Counted from the first letter of the stretch, positions 7,590 through 14,379 are shown. The stretch is 15,555 nt of DNA from Lysobacterales bacterium (GCA_020442545.1 JAGRJX010000265.1:1-15555), one strand, 5' to 3'. The notes: generated by a model not told the origin, from the letters alone. Translations and numbers: made by a program.

Positions 7590-8722
7590 GCTTGCGCGTG
7601 GCCTTCGGCACCAGCGTGCTGGCTGCCGGCCTCGCCAATGGCGGCGTTGACGGGATTGGCACGGTCACCCGCGAACTGCTGTCGCGGCTGCGCCAGCGGC
7701 CGGGCATCGACCTGCGACCTTTCGAATTCGCAGAGCTAGCTTCCGGTCGCGTCGATGGCGCAGCGGCGGTTGGCGACTATCGATCGCAGGCGCGACGCGC
7801 GCTGCTGCTTGGACGCTCGTTTTCCCGACTGAAACAGATGGCGCGCGGCAAGGTTGATCTGATCCACGCCACCGACCACCAGATTCCGCGCCTGCGCCGC
7901 ACGCCGCTGCTGGCGACATTGATGGACGCGATTCCACTGTCACATCCGGAATGGGTCACTTATCCGCGCAAGCGGCTGGTCAATGCGATGTGGCGACTGT
8001 CGGCGCAATGGGCCGACCACATCGTCACCATTTCCGAATTCTCGAAGCACGAAATCGCGCGTCATTTCGGCATGCCGGAGTCGCGGATCAGCGTGATGCC
8101 GTTGGGCGTGGATGCACGCTGGTTTGAGCAGGCTGATGCAACGCTGCAGCGCGAAGTCCGGCTGCACCTGGAACTGCCCGAGCGCTTCTTCCTGTTCGTC
8201 GGCACGCTGCAGCCACGCAAGAACCTGGACATGCTGATCCGGGCACATGCTCTGCTGCCGGCAGACCTGCGACGCGAAGTGCCGCTGCTGATTGCCGGGC
8301 GTGAAGGCTGGGGCTGCGATGAACTGGTCACACGATTGAAGGGCGACACGATCCACGACGTTCGCTGGCTCCGCTATGTGCCGGATCAGTATCTGCCCAC
8401 ACTGTTCGGCATGGCCACGGCATTGCTGTTTCCATCCCTGTCGGAAGGCTTTGGACTGCCAGTGCTGGAAGGTTTCGCCGCTGGCGTCCCGGTCATCGCC
8501 TCGAACGGTAGCTCCATCCCCGAAGTTGCGGGCGACGCAGCCGTCCTGCTGGATCCATCGGATCCGGGAGCATGGGCGATTTCGATGCAACAACTGCTGG
8601 AATCACCGGAACAAGGCGACGACTTGCGGACAAAAGGGCAGGAGCGGGCGAAAACCTTCACCTGGGATCGCGCAGCAGATCGGCTGGTTGATGTCTACCA
8701 CGAGGTGCTGGGTGGGGCATGA
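7586..8722 (+). CDS. Glycosyltransferase family 4 (probable mannosyl/rhamnosyltransferase)
   Basis: This is a 378-aa GT-B-fold retaining glycosyltransferase. The C-terminal nucleotide-sugar domain has VGTLQPRKN (205-213), common in GDP-mannose-using GT4 enzymes, and the EX7E motif SEGFGLPVLE with E287 and E295. The N-terminal acceptor domain includes HATDHQIPR near 94 and VTISEFSKHEIARHF near 147. There is no membrane segment; it probably acts at the cytoplasmic face on a lipid-linked chain. It starts in the ATGA overlap with rmd, so translation is coupled. In this context it likely adds D-rhamnose (or mannose) from the GDP sugar made upstream. It is the only transferase in view; a D-rhamnan usually needs two or three, so others should be elsewhere unless this one is polyfunctional. 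Confidence 0.87.
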   Translation: MSLRVAFGTSVLAAGLANGGVDGIGTVTRELLSRLRQRPGIDLRPFEFAELASGRVDGAAAVGDYRSQARRALLLGRSFSRLKQMARGKVDLIHATDHQIPRLRRTPLLATLMDAIPLSHPEWVTYPRKRLVNAMWRLSAQWADHIVTISEFSKHEIARHFGMPESRISVMPLGVDARWFEQADATLQREVRLHLELPERFFLFVGTLQPRKNLDMLIRAHALLPADLRREVPLLIAGREGWGCDELVTRLKGDTIHDVRWLRYVPDQYLPTLFGMATALLFPSLSEGFGLPVLEGFAAGVPVIASNGSSIPEVAGDAAVLLDPSDPGAWAISMQQLLESPEQGDDLRTKGQERAKTFTWDRAADRLVDVYHEVLGGA

Positions 8723-8729
8723 TCGCACT

Positions 8730-9542
8730 ATGTCTCTGAAGTCCTGGCCACCAATGCTGTCCGCGCTCTGGCGCTATCGCGGTTTCGTGACCAGCAGCGT
8801 CTGGCGCGAGTTCAGCGGGCGCTACCGGGAATCCGTGCTCGGCGTACTGTGGTCCATCGCGCAGCCGCTGGCATTGATCGTGATCTTCGTGGCGCTGTTC
8901 CACGGCCTGATGCGACCGGCATTGGAGGGCCACGAGGACAACGCCTTCGCCTTCAGCATCCACGTCTGTATTGGCGTTATCGCCTGGACGCTGTTCGCCG
9001 ACATGCTGGCACGCATGAGTACGGTGTTCATTGACCGAGCGAATCTGATCAAGAAATCGACCTTTCCGCGCATCTGCCTGCCAGCCATCGTCGCCCTGTC
9101 CGCGCTGCTGCCGTTCACCATCATGCTCGGCCTGTTCCTGCTGTTCCTGGTCATCATCGGGCAGTTCCCGGGAATTGCATTGCTCTGGCTGCCGCCGCTG
9201 GTGCTACTGCAGCTCGTATTCACCCTCGGGCTCGGCGTCCTGCTCGGCACCATGAACGTGTTTCTCCGTGACATCGGGCAGCTGTTGGCCGTGGTGCTGC
9301 AGTTCTGGTTCTGGCTGACGCCGATTGTCTACACGCCGTCGATCCTTCCCGAGGGGTTTCGAACCTGGCTGCGGCTGAACCCGTTGCAGCCGCTGATCGC
9401 CGCCTACCAGCAACTGTTCCTGGCTCACACGGCACCGAACTTACTGTCGCTGCTGCCGCTGGCGGTACTCTCCCTGCTGCTGCTGTGGTTGGCGGCACGT
9501 TTTTTCCTGGCGAACGCCCCGACAATGGCGGATGAGCTGTGA
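8730..9542 (+). CDS. wzm: ABC-2 type O-polysaccharide exporter permease
   Basis: This is a 270-aa inner-membrane protein with about six hydrophobic segments (roughly residues 33-55, 71-93, 112-140, 146-170, 177-198 and 236-258). It has the ABC-2 polysaccharide permease signature: REFSGRYRESVLGVLWSIAQPL at the N-terminal interface, FLRDIGQLLAVVLQFWFWLTPIVY in the middle, and NPLQPLIAAYQQLFL near the end. With Wzt it moves a lipid-linked polysaccharide across the inner membrane. ATG 8730 is preferred; it lies eight bases after the upstream stop, with a GGTGGGG stretch ahead of it. The stop overlaps the wzt GTG start by four bases. Confidence 0.93.
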   Translation: MSLKSWPPMLSALWRYRGFVTSSVWREFSGRYRESVLGVLWSIAQPLALIVIFVALFHGLMRPALEGHEDNAFAFSIHVCIGVIAWTLFADMLARMSTVFIDRANLIKKSTFPRICLPAIVALSALLPFTIMLGLFLLFLVIIGQFPGIALLWLPPLVLLQLVFTLGLGVLLGTMNVFLRDIGQLLAVVLQFWFWLTPIVYTPSILPEGFRTWLRLNPLQPLIAAYQQLFLAHTAPNLLSLLPLAVLSLLLLWLAARFFLANAPTMADEL

Positions 9543-10804
9543 AGGCGGTGCTGACCGTCGCCGGAGCAGGGAAGGCCTACCGCCGCTATCCCGATCGCTG
9601 GGCACGCCTTCGCGAATGGCTGACCGGGAAGACTGCGCACGAACTGAGCTGGGTGTTTCGCGATGTCAGCTTTTCACTGGGTGCCGGCGAATCGCTTGGC
9701 ATCGTTGGACGCAATGGTGCAGGCAAGACCACGCTGCTGCGCCTGATCGCCGGCATCACCTGCCCAACCGTCGGCAGCGTGACGAGCAGGGGCAGGGTGG
9801 CCGCCCTGCTGGAACTGGGCATGGGCTTTCATCCGGACTTCGACGGTCGCGAGAACGCGATCATTGGCTGTCAGCTGCTCGGGCTGAATCGCGAGGAAAT
9901 CGAAGCCTACCTGCCGGACATCGAAGCCTTCGCCGGGATCGGCGACTTCTTCCGGCGACCGGTGAGGCAGTATTCAAGCGGCATGCAGATGCGCCTGGCG
10001 TTCGCGGTGGCCACCGCCGTTCGGCCGGATCTGCTGATCGTGGACGAGGCCATGGCGGTTGGCGACGCCTATTTCCAGCACAAGAGCATGGAACGCATCC
10101 GCCGTTACCAGTCCGAAGGCATGGCGCTGCTGCTGGTGTCGCATGATCCCGGCGCGATCCTCAGCCTCTGCCCACGAGCGATCCTCATCGAGCAAGGCTC
10201 GATTGCCTGTGATGGCGCGGCGGAAGAAGTCCTGGATCGCTACAACGCGGTCCTGTCCGATGCCGGGCGCCAGTCAGTACGCGTTGATCGATTGCCGGAC
10301 GGTCGCGCCCGTACCACCTCTGGCAGCGGTGAAGCCGTCGTCGAACGTGTCGAACTGGTGTCGACCGATGGCCAGCCGGTGGAGGTCGTCGCCACTGGCG
10401 ATGACGTCTGTCTCCTGATTGATGTCCGTCTGCATGCCGACATCGAAGGTCTGGTCGTCGGCTACATGATCAAAGACAGGCTCGGACGTCCCGTATTCGG
10501 CACCAACACACACCATCTCAAGCTGCCGATCACCGACGCGAGCGCCGGACGCCTGGCGCGTCTGAGGTTTCGTTTCGCCGCCAATCTCGGTCCGGGTGAC
10601 TACTCGATCGCCACCGCGTTGCACCAGGACGATACGCACCATGGCGCCAACTACGAATGGAAGGACGTCGCGCTTCTGTTCACGGTGGTTTCAGCCGACA
10701 AGCCCCGGTTTGTTGGCATCAACTGGTTGCCTCCTGATTGCAGTATGGCGTGGATCGACTCGGATGATGGACGGGCTGGCGACGAGGAGTTGGCCGGATC
10801 GTGA
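9539..10804 (+). CDS. wzt: O-polysaccharide exporter ATP-binding protein with C-terminal carbohydrate-binding domain
   Basis: This 421-aa ATPase of the exporter has Walker A GRNGAGKTT (57-65), signature YSSGM (145-149), Walker B LLIVDEA (165-171) and a switch histidine in LVSHD (H202). After about residue 250 comes an extra domain of about 150 residues with the Wzt C-terminal fold hallmarks (VERVELVSTDG, VGYMIKDRLGRPVFGTNT, LGPGDYSIATALH). This domain recognises the finished or capped chain in known systems. The start is GTG at 9539 inside the wzm stop. The presence of this domain suggests the export of a terminally modified polymer, yet no capping methyltransferase or kinase gene is visible. 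It is the last host gene before the prophage junction, 39 bases away, and no terminator is seen after it. Confidence 0.93.
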   Translation: MKAVLTVAGAGKAYRRYPDRWARLREWLTGKTAHELSWVFRDVSFSLGAGESLGIVGRNGAGKTTLLRLIAGITCPTVGSVTSRGRVAALLELGMGFHPDFDGRENAIIGCQLLGLNREEIEAYLPDIEAFAGIGDFFRRPVRQYSSGMQMRLAFAVATAVRPDLLIVDEAMAVGDAYFQHKSMERIRRYQSEGMALLLVSHDPGAILSLCPRAILIEQGSIACDGAAEEVLDRYNAVLSDAGRQSVRVDRLPDGRARTTSGSGEAVVERVELVSTDGQPVEVVATGDDVCLLIDVRLHADIEGLVVGYMIKDRLGRPVFGTNTHHLKLPITDASAGRLARLRFRFAANLGPGDYSIATALHQDDTHHGANYEWKDVALLFTVVSADKPRFVGINWLPPDCSMAWIDSDDGRAGDEELAGS

Positions 10805-10843
10805 TCAAGTGTGTCCTGATGACTCGTCGCAGCCAGTGTCTGA

Positions 10844-10871
10844 ATGCGACATAATATACATTATGCGCAAT
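10844..10871 (+). other. dif-like XerC/XerD recombination site; left prophage junction (attL candidate)
   Basis: A 28-base site has two 11-base arms, ATGCGACATAA (10844-10854) and TTATGCGCAAT (10861-10871), around a six-base centre TATACA (10855-10860). The stretch from ACATAA to TTATGCGCA equals the complement of the E. coli dif core as I know it (arms TTATGTTAAAT and GGTGCGCATAA, centre TGTATA). The right arm is XerC-like and the left arm XerD-like with changes at its outer bases. It lies exactly between the last host gene and the first phage gene, as expected for filamentous phages that integrate with host XerCD. The matching right-hand copy should lie beyond the window. Confidence 0.85.
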
Positions 10872-10941
10872 TGGCTGGTGCGTGCGATGGGCCGCGCAGT
10901 CGAGACACTCAGGCAGTTTTGGCGTTCCACAGGGGGAACGG

Positions 10942-11199
10942 ATGAACTGTCGTTTCAGATGCTCTGAGCGCCCATGCTGCGTGGCCATGCAGCGTCGACG
11001 GGCAACCCATCATATCGACCTGTCAGCCGACCATGACTGGTCCGGCTGGCGCGTGCGTGGCCGATACCTGGTGGCACCCGGTGGCCGGAAATTCACAGCC
11101 CGTGAGCTTATCGGACTCAGCCTGATGAACGACAGGTACGGGACTGGCCGTCAGCGGTCATCAAAGGTTCCCAGCCGTCGCGGGTGCGCCGTTGAATGA
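10942..11199 (+). CDS. Small phage protein, DUF3653-like, next to the attachment site
   Basis: This is an 85-aa basic protein. The core DWSGWRVRGRYLVAPGGRKFTARELIGL (split here: DWSGWRVRGRYLV, then APGGRKFTARELIGL) resembles the DUF3653 type found in filamentous phages of Xanthomonas and relatives, where such genes sit opposite to the structural operon. A regulatory role (immunity or repression) is inference from position; no helix-turn-helix is certain. Start ATG 10942 has GGGGGA at 10932-10937, four bases away; ATG 10987 (MQRRRATHH) is a possible alternative. It is convergent with the last minus-strand phage gene and overlaps it by 83 bases. The C-terminal 20 residues (basic, Ser-rich) are within the overlap and may be poorly conserved. 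Confidence 0.55.
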   Translation: MNCRFRCSERPCCVAMQRRRATHHIDLSADHDWSGWRVRGRYLVAPGGRKFTARELIGLSLMNDRYGTGRQRSSKVPSRRGCAVE

Positions 11200-11500
11200 A
11201 TCCGAAGTGACAAGCAAGCGTGCCGGGCCGCATTGAATCTTTGGAACCCGGATACCGTGGTCGAGTATCACCTGTTGCGACCGGCTGAACCTTGATCGGC
11301 GTTGAACTTGGCTTGGGTGCCATCGTTTGCCTTGGGTGCGGAAGCACGTTGAGCAAGTCAGTCATCTGGCTATTGGCCTGTTGCTGTGCGCTATCAACCG
11401 CGAGTCCCAGCAGGAAGAGACTTGAGACGAACGCAGCCATGATCCCGAGGAAAACGCCGAGCGCGATCGGAAGCACGTAGGACCACGGTGAGTGATTCAT
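11117..11500 (-). CDS. Membrane-anchored phage accessory protein of unknown function
   Basis: This is a 127-aa protein downstream of the Zot/pI gene. A hydrophobic segment at residues 9-35 would anchor it in the inner membrane. Next come a Gln-rich stretch near 39-45 and a Pro/Lys-rich linker (52-86). The C-terminal module has two cysteines (C97, C123) flanking a GWEPL motif, which could form a disulfide loop in the periplasm. Small proteins of this layout occur at this place in inoviruses of the Xanthomonadales as I know them; I do not recognise a named family. There is no Shine-Dalgarno before ATG 11500, and a perfect hairpin lies just upstream (11505-11524). The 3' end overlaps the convergent DUF3653-like gene. 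Confidence 0.6.
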   Translation of the reverse strand: MNHSPWSYVLPIALGVFLGIMAAFVSSLFLLGLAVDSAQQQANSQMTDLLNVLPHPRQTMAPKPSSTPIKVQPVATGDTRPRYPGSKDSMRPGTLACHFGFIQRRTRDGWEPLMTADGQSRTCRSSG

Positions 11501-11504
11501 GGCG

Positions 11505-11524
11505 GCAGGGTAACGCCACCCTGC
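11505..11524 (-). promoter_or_regulatory. Perfect 7-bp hairpin between the Zot gene stop and the next start
   Basis: GCAGGGT (11505-11511) and ACCCTGC (11518-11524) form a perfect stem around a six-base loop. It lies between the zot stop codon (11533-11535) and the ATG at 11500, in the place where a ribosome site should be. There is no T-run after it on either strand, so it is not a standard terminator. It could limit translation of the accessory gene or act as an RNA processing point; this is inference. Confidence 0.35.
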
Positions 11525-11532
11525 CCTGTGGT

Positions 11533-12687
11533 CTATCGGTTGCGTCGATGCTCCGGGAACATCGTCTCTCGATCACCCCACATAGACGGCGCTGCGGTGT
11601 CGGTCGGTGGCGTGTAGTTGTTGCCGACACGCGGCTGTCGACGCTCGCGCTCGCGGGCTTCACGGGTGATGCTGGCGAGTGTCGTCTTGCGCTCTTGAGC
11701 CTCATACGGAGGCCTGTACGGGTCGTACATGCCATTGACGGCAACGTCACGGCACATCAGGGGATCAATCGTTAGCCGCGTGACCTGCTCCGTATAGCAG
11801 CCGCAGCGATCGCCGACGATGATGCAGTACATCCGAGGCTCGGACTTGGGCTTGCGGTCATCGAAGATCGGAGCCGATCCGGGCATGCCGGGGACGCGTG
11901 GCAAATGCGCCTGAACGTAGCTCATGGCGTTCGGGTATTTCGGTTCGTCAGCGCGTCTACCCTGCGTACGACCTGCGGGCAAGCTGCGACGTTCGGTCGC
12001 TGACGCTCCCTCCACGTTCGCCGCCTGCCCTTCGGTCTGATCTAGGCGGAAATTATCGCCAACGGATGCGAAACCCGACACGCCGAAGATTACAAGGGCG
12101 ATGGCCGCCAGCAGGAGCAACGGGAGCGCCAGCAACTTCATCGGCAACTTGCGCTTGATCGTGTGGACGGTGGCCGACTGATACAGATCGTAGAGATTTT
12201 TTGGGTACGTCCACAGTTCCTCGGTACCCTTCTTCCGCTCGGTCGCGTTATTCGGACTGCCAACGACAGCGCCCCATTCGAACCGCTGTGTGGCTGTCGT
12301 GCCGAACTTACGGACGACGTGAATATGCTTGCCGCAGAGGCCCTTGACGTAGGAGCAGAACTGGCCGGGGATCTGCCCGGTCAGGATGAAATCCATGCCG
12401 CGATGACGATGCTCCGCCAGTGCCTTGATACGGTCGTCATCAGGCAGCTTGGTGGCGCGTTGGGCATCGAGGCCGAACCACTTCCACGCCTCGTCGACGA
12501 CGATTAGAGAGCCGTCAGGGCAGTCCTGCCAGTCTCGCGGGTCGTCGAGTTCGCCGAACTCGCCGGGCTTCAAACCTTCGACACCGCAAACGAAAACCTC
12601 GCGTTCCTTGCGAGCCTCAACGGCCATTTGCAGGGCCGAGAGCGTCTTTCCAGCGCCGGGAACGCCGGTAATGAGCGTCATGGTCAT
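11533..12687 (-). CDS. Zonular occludens toxin-like (Zot) phage assembly ATPase, pI equivalent
   Basis: This is the inner-membrane motor that extrudes filamentous virions. It has 384 aa. The cytoplasmic N-terminal ATPase domain has Walker A GVPGAGKT (8-15), Walker B LIVVDEA (61-67), and the Zot-typical EHRHRGMDFILTGQ near 92-105. A single membrane segment lies at about 184-205 (KLLALPLLLLAAIALVIFG), leaving about 175 periplasmic residues with several cysteines (MYCIIVGDRCGCY) and a Pro-rich end. ATG 12687 overlaps the stop of the upstream gene by four bases (ATGA), so translation is coupled; a second ATG lies two codons later. The name reflects homology to the Vibrio phage protein; toxin activity should not be assumed. 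Confidence 0.93.
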   Translation of the reverse strand: MTMTLITGVPGAGKTLSALQMAVEARKEREVFVCGVEGLKPGEFGELDDPRDWQDCPDGSLIVVDEAWKWFGLDAQRATKLPDDDRIKALAEHRHRGMDFILTGQIPGQFCSYVKGLCGKHIHVVRKFGTTATQRFEWGAVVGSPNNATERKKGTEELWTYPKNLYDLYQSATVHTIKRKLPMKLLALPLLLLAAIALVIFGVSGFASVGDNFRLDQTEGQAANVEGASATERRSLPAGRTQGRRADEPKYPNAMSYVQAHLPRVPGMPGSAPIFDDRKPKSEPRMYCIIVGDRCGCYTEQVTRLTIDPLMCRDVAVNGMYDPYRPPYEAQERKTTLASITREARERERRQPRVGNNYTPPTDTAAPSMWGDRETMFPEHRRNR

Positions 12688-12956
12688 GACGCGGCCTGCG
12701 CTGATCCGAAGAACACACGCTTTGCGACTCGCACAGCGTAGGCACTCGCAACGACGCTCACAGCTTCAGGCACGCCGCTAAGGTCGATCCATTCGCCGGC
12801 ACTCGATGGCAGCAGCGAAAGCGCATGATCGAACATAGGCCCGATTGCGTACTGGCTGACGACGACGACAAGGCCGAACGCGAGCAAGAGCTTCGCTGCC
12901 GCCTTGACGACGGTTCCGAGGATTGATGCTGCGATGATTTCGCCGAGGACTGGCAT
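12684..12956 (-). CDS. DUF2523 small membrane protein, pVI-like minor coat protein
   Basis: This is a 90-aa hydrophobic protein directly before the Zot gene, the position of gene VI in filamentous phages. Hydrophobic segments are at about residues 5-35 (IIAASILGTVVKAAAKLLL and following) and 64-77. The sequence fits DUF2523 proteins of inoviruses, thought to cap the end of the virion that carries the adsorption protein. The GGAG overlapping the gene III stop, six bases before ATG 12956, is a good ribosome site. It is separated from gene III by three bases and overlaps zot by four, so the three genes are translationally linked. Confidence 0.85.
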   Translation of the reverse strand: MPVLGEIIAASILGTVVKAAAKLLLAFGLVVVVSQYAIGPMFDHALSLLPSSAGEWIDLSGVPEAVSVVASAYAVRVAKRVFFGSAQAAS

Positions 12957-12959
12957 TGA

Positions 12960-14150
12960 CTACTCCAAAACGATGCGTGCCGCTGCGAGGTAAGCACCGA
13001 ACACGATAAGCGGCGCGAGGACGGCGAACAGGGGGCAAAGGACGTCAGTGAATGGCAGTTCATACGTCTGGCCGAACGCATTGAACGTTGGCGGTTGTGG
13101 GCAGGCTCCGCCGCCGGGCGCAGTGATCGTGTCGAGTTGTTCGAGCAGGTCCAGCTGCTCGGAAACCGTCACGCCTTCGGTATCGTCGTCGCCGAGTTCA
13201 CCAACCTGAGTAAGCTGGCCGAGTAGCTCTTTCGTGTCGCAGCCGCGCCGCCATGTTTGCCAGAGGATGGCGCAACCGATGCCATCGCCTGAGCAGGACG
13301 GGGGAGCGCCACAGGTGCCGCCGCCGCTCGCTACGTTGTCAGCGTCAGGGTCAACCGGGCCATCGGCTTCGGGGCTGTCCTGAGTGCCGTTGGTGGCATC
13401 GTTCGGGTACGGATCGCGCTGATCCGGTATGCCGTCACCGTCTGTATCTTCGTCGTCCGAATAATCGGGGTCTTCGGGATCCGGATCATCAGGGTCCTGC
13501 ACGCCGTCTCCATCGCTGTCAGTGAACGGAACGCAGTTAACAGGGCTTCCGCCGCCATCGAATGTGCAATGGTGCGGGTTATCGTTCTCATCCAAGCAGA
13601 CGCCCGTCGATGGATCGCAGCGCCATTCGTCGTTCGGGTCAGGATCATCAATGGGTTCGTACTCGGACGGTTCGCCGCACACATCGCCGGTCGGCGTCAG
13701 GTCGCCCGTGTAGATGCACCACGGCTCGCCACCTACTGAGCCGCACTCAAGATCGCCACCGTCAGGCGTGAACTCGCAACCGGCGATGCACATCGACTGC
13801 TCACCACCAGTTGGCCAAGCCGTGAACACATCCGAACAGCATTCGACGAGTTCACAGGAGGTGCCGTAGTACGAAGGTGACACGAAACTCGCGCCGGCAG
13901 GACAGCTTGCCTCAGTAGTTGATACACCACCGCGCCAACGACTTGCAGCAATGTCGTCGCTGTTCTGCCAGACGCAAACGTAAAGACTGCCGCCAGATTG
14001 AGATTCGGCATGCGCCTGCGCTTCGGCGTAGGCTTCGCCTTCGGTACAGCCGGCTGCAACGCTGGTGCAGACGTGGCCGGGGTGTGCGTGTGCAATCAGC
14101 GGGAGCAGGGTCAGCGCGACGAGTGCAATCAGGCAGTGAAGACGAGCCAT
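12960..14150 (-). CDS. pIII-like minor coat / adsorption protein with calcium-binding-type repeats
   Basis: This is a 396-aa protein in the gene III position. Residues 1-22 are a Sec signal (hydrophobic core LIALVALTLLPLIA, cleavage after AHA). A Cys-rich region (about residues 28-206, some 18 Cys) is followed by a very acidic stretch (210-251) with two DxDGDGxxD units, DSDGDGVQDP and DTDGDGIPDQ, like thrombospondin type 3 repeats that bind calcium. A further Asp-rich linker precedes a C-terminal membrane anchor at about 372-393. The layout signal / receptor-binding domain / linker / anchor is that of filamentous phage pIII. ATG 14150 is chosen because it gives the signal peptide; GGGA lies five bases upstream. 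The receptor cannot be predicted from the sequence. Confidence 0.85.
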   Translation of the reverse strand: MARLHCLIALVALTLLPLIAHAHPGHVCTSVAAGCTEGEAYAEAQAHAESQSGGSLYVCVWQNSDDIAASRWRGGVSTTEASCPAGASFVSPSYYGTSCELVECCSDVFTAWPTGGEQSMCIAGCEFTPDGGDLECGSVGGEPWCIYTGDLTPTGDVCGEPSEYEPIDDPDPNDEWRCDPSTGVCLDENDNPHHCTFDGGGSPVNCVPFTDSDGDGVQDPDDPDPEDPDYSDDEDTDGDGIPDQRDPYPNDATNGTQDSPEADGPVDPDADNVASGGGTCGAPPSCSGDGIGCAILWQTWRRGCDTKELLGQLTQVGELGDDDTEGVTVSEQLDLLEQLDTITAPGGGACPQPPTFNAFGQTYELPFTDVLCPLFAVLAPLIVFGAYLAAARIVLE

Positions 14151-14191
14151 GCCAGTCCCAGTTCCGCAATGATGACGAAGTAGCCTTCCAT
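14129..14191 (-). CDS. 20-residue hydrophobic micro-ORF upstream of and overlapping gene III
   Basis: Between the coat-protein terminator and gene III is a 20-codon frame starting ATG GAA GGC TAC and ending GCC TGA. It has GGAAGG nine bases before its ATG (14201-14206). The peptide begins MEGYFVIIAE and ends LAWLVFTA: one short membrane-spanning stretch with an acidic N-terminus. Its last 22 bases overlap the gene III start in another frame. Filamentous phages carry very small hydrophobic end-cap proteins (pVII and pIX, 32-33 aa in M13), so this may be such a protein, or a leader peptide coupling translation into gene III. It is shorter than known examples; I do not recognise it. Confidence 0.45.
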   Translation of the reverse strand: MEGYFVIIAELGLAWLVFTA

Positions 14192-14210
14192 GGCCGTTTA
14201 CCTTCCGTGG

Positions 14211-14245
14211 TGTGAAAGAGTGCGGGAGGCCCGAAGGCCCCCCGC
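14211..14245 (-). terminator. Terminator between major coat gene and gene III
   Basis: On the minus strand a ten-base stem with one mismatch (GCGGGGGGCC with GGCCTCCCGC) is closed by a TTCG loop; plus-strand positions of the arms are 14222-14231 and 14236-14245. A modest CTCTTTC tail follows. It begins eight bases after the coat-protein stop codon. Filamentous phages classically have a terminator at exactly this place, which keeps coat-protein message far above that of gene III and the assembly genes. Confidence 0.8.
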
Positions 14246-14253
14246 CGTGTCGC

Positions 14254-14379
14254 TTACAGCGCGCGACGAACCCACTTGTAGACAGCGATGCCCACAAGGC
14301 CCAGCAGCACCGCGGCGCCGATGGAAGCACCAGCGGTGCCCACATCGCCGATAGCGGTGACGATTGCCGAAACGTCCAT
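14254..14379 (-). CDS. Major coat protein, pVIII equivalent
   Basis: This is a 41-aa protein with the standard layout of a filamentous phage coat subunit: an acidic N-terminal part (D2, D12), a central hydrophobic helix (about 18-34, rich in Ala, Gly, Leu and Val) and a basic C-terminus (K35, R38, R39) that would face the DNA. No signal peptide is present, so the primary product is already the size of a mature coat protein. It has the strongest ribosome site of the region, GAAGGAG with an eight-base spacing, as expected for the most abundant phage protein. The terminator follows directly. Confidence 0.88.
   Translation of the reverse strand: MDVSAIVTAIGDVGTAGASIGAAVLLGLVGIAVYKWVRRAL

Noticed and set aside
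10863..10967. 34-codon plus-strand frame starting inside the dif-like site (MRNWLVRAMGR)
   Set aside because: It has no ribosome site, its ATG is part of the recombination arm, and it overlaps the better supported DUF3653-like gene start.
11533..12687. Zot-like protein as an enterotoxin
   Set aside because: The sequence shows the phage assembly ATPase layout; toxin activity is not supported by sequence and is not expected from the family alone.
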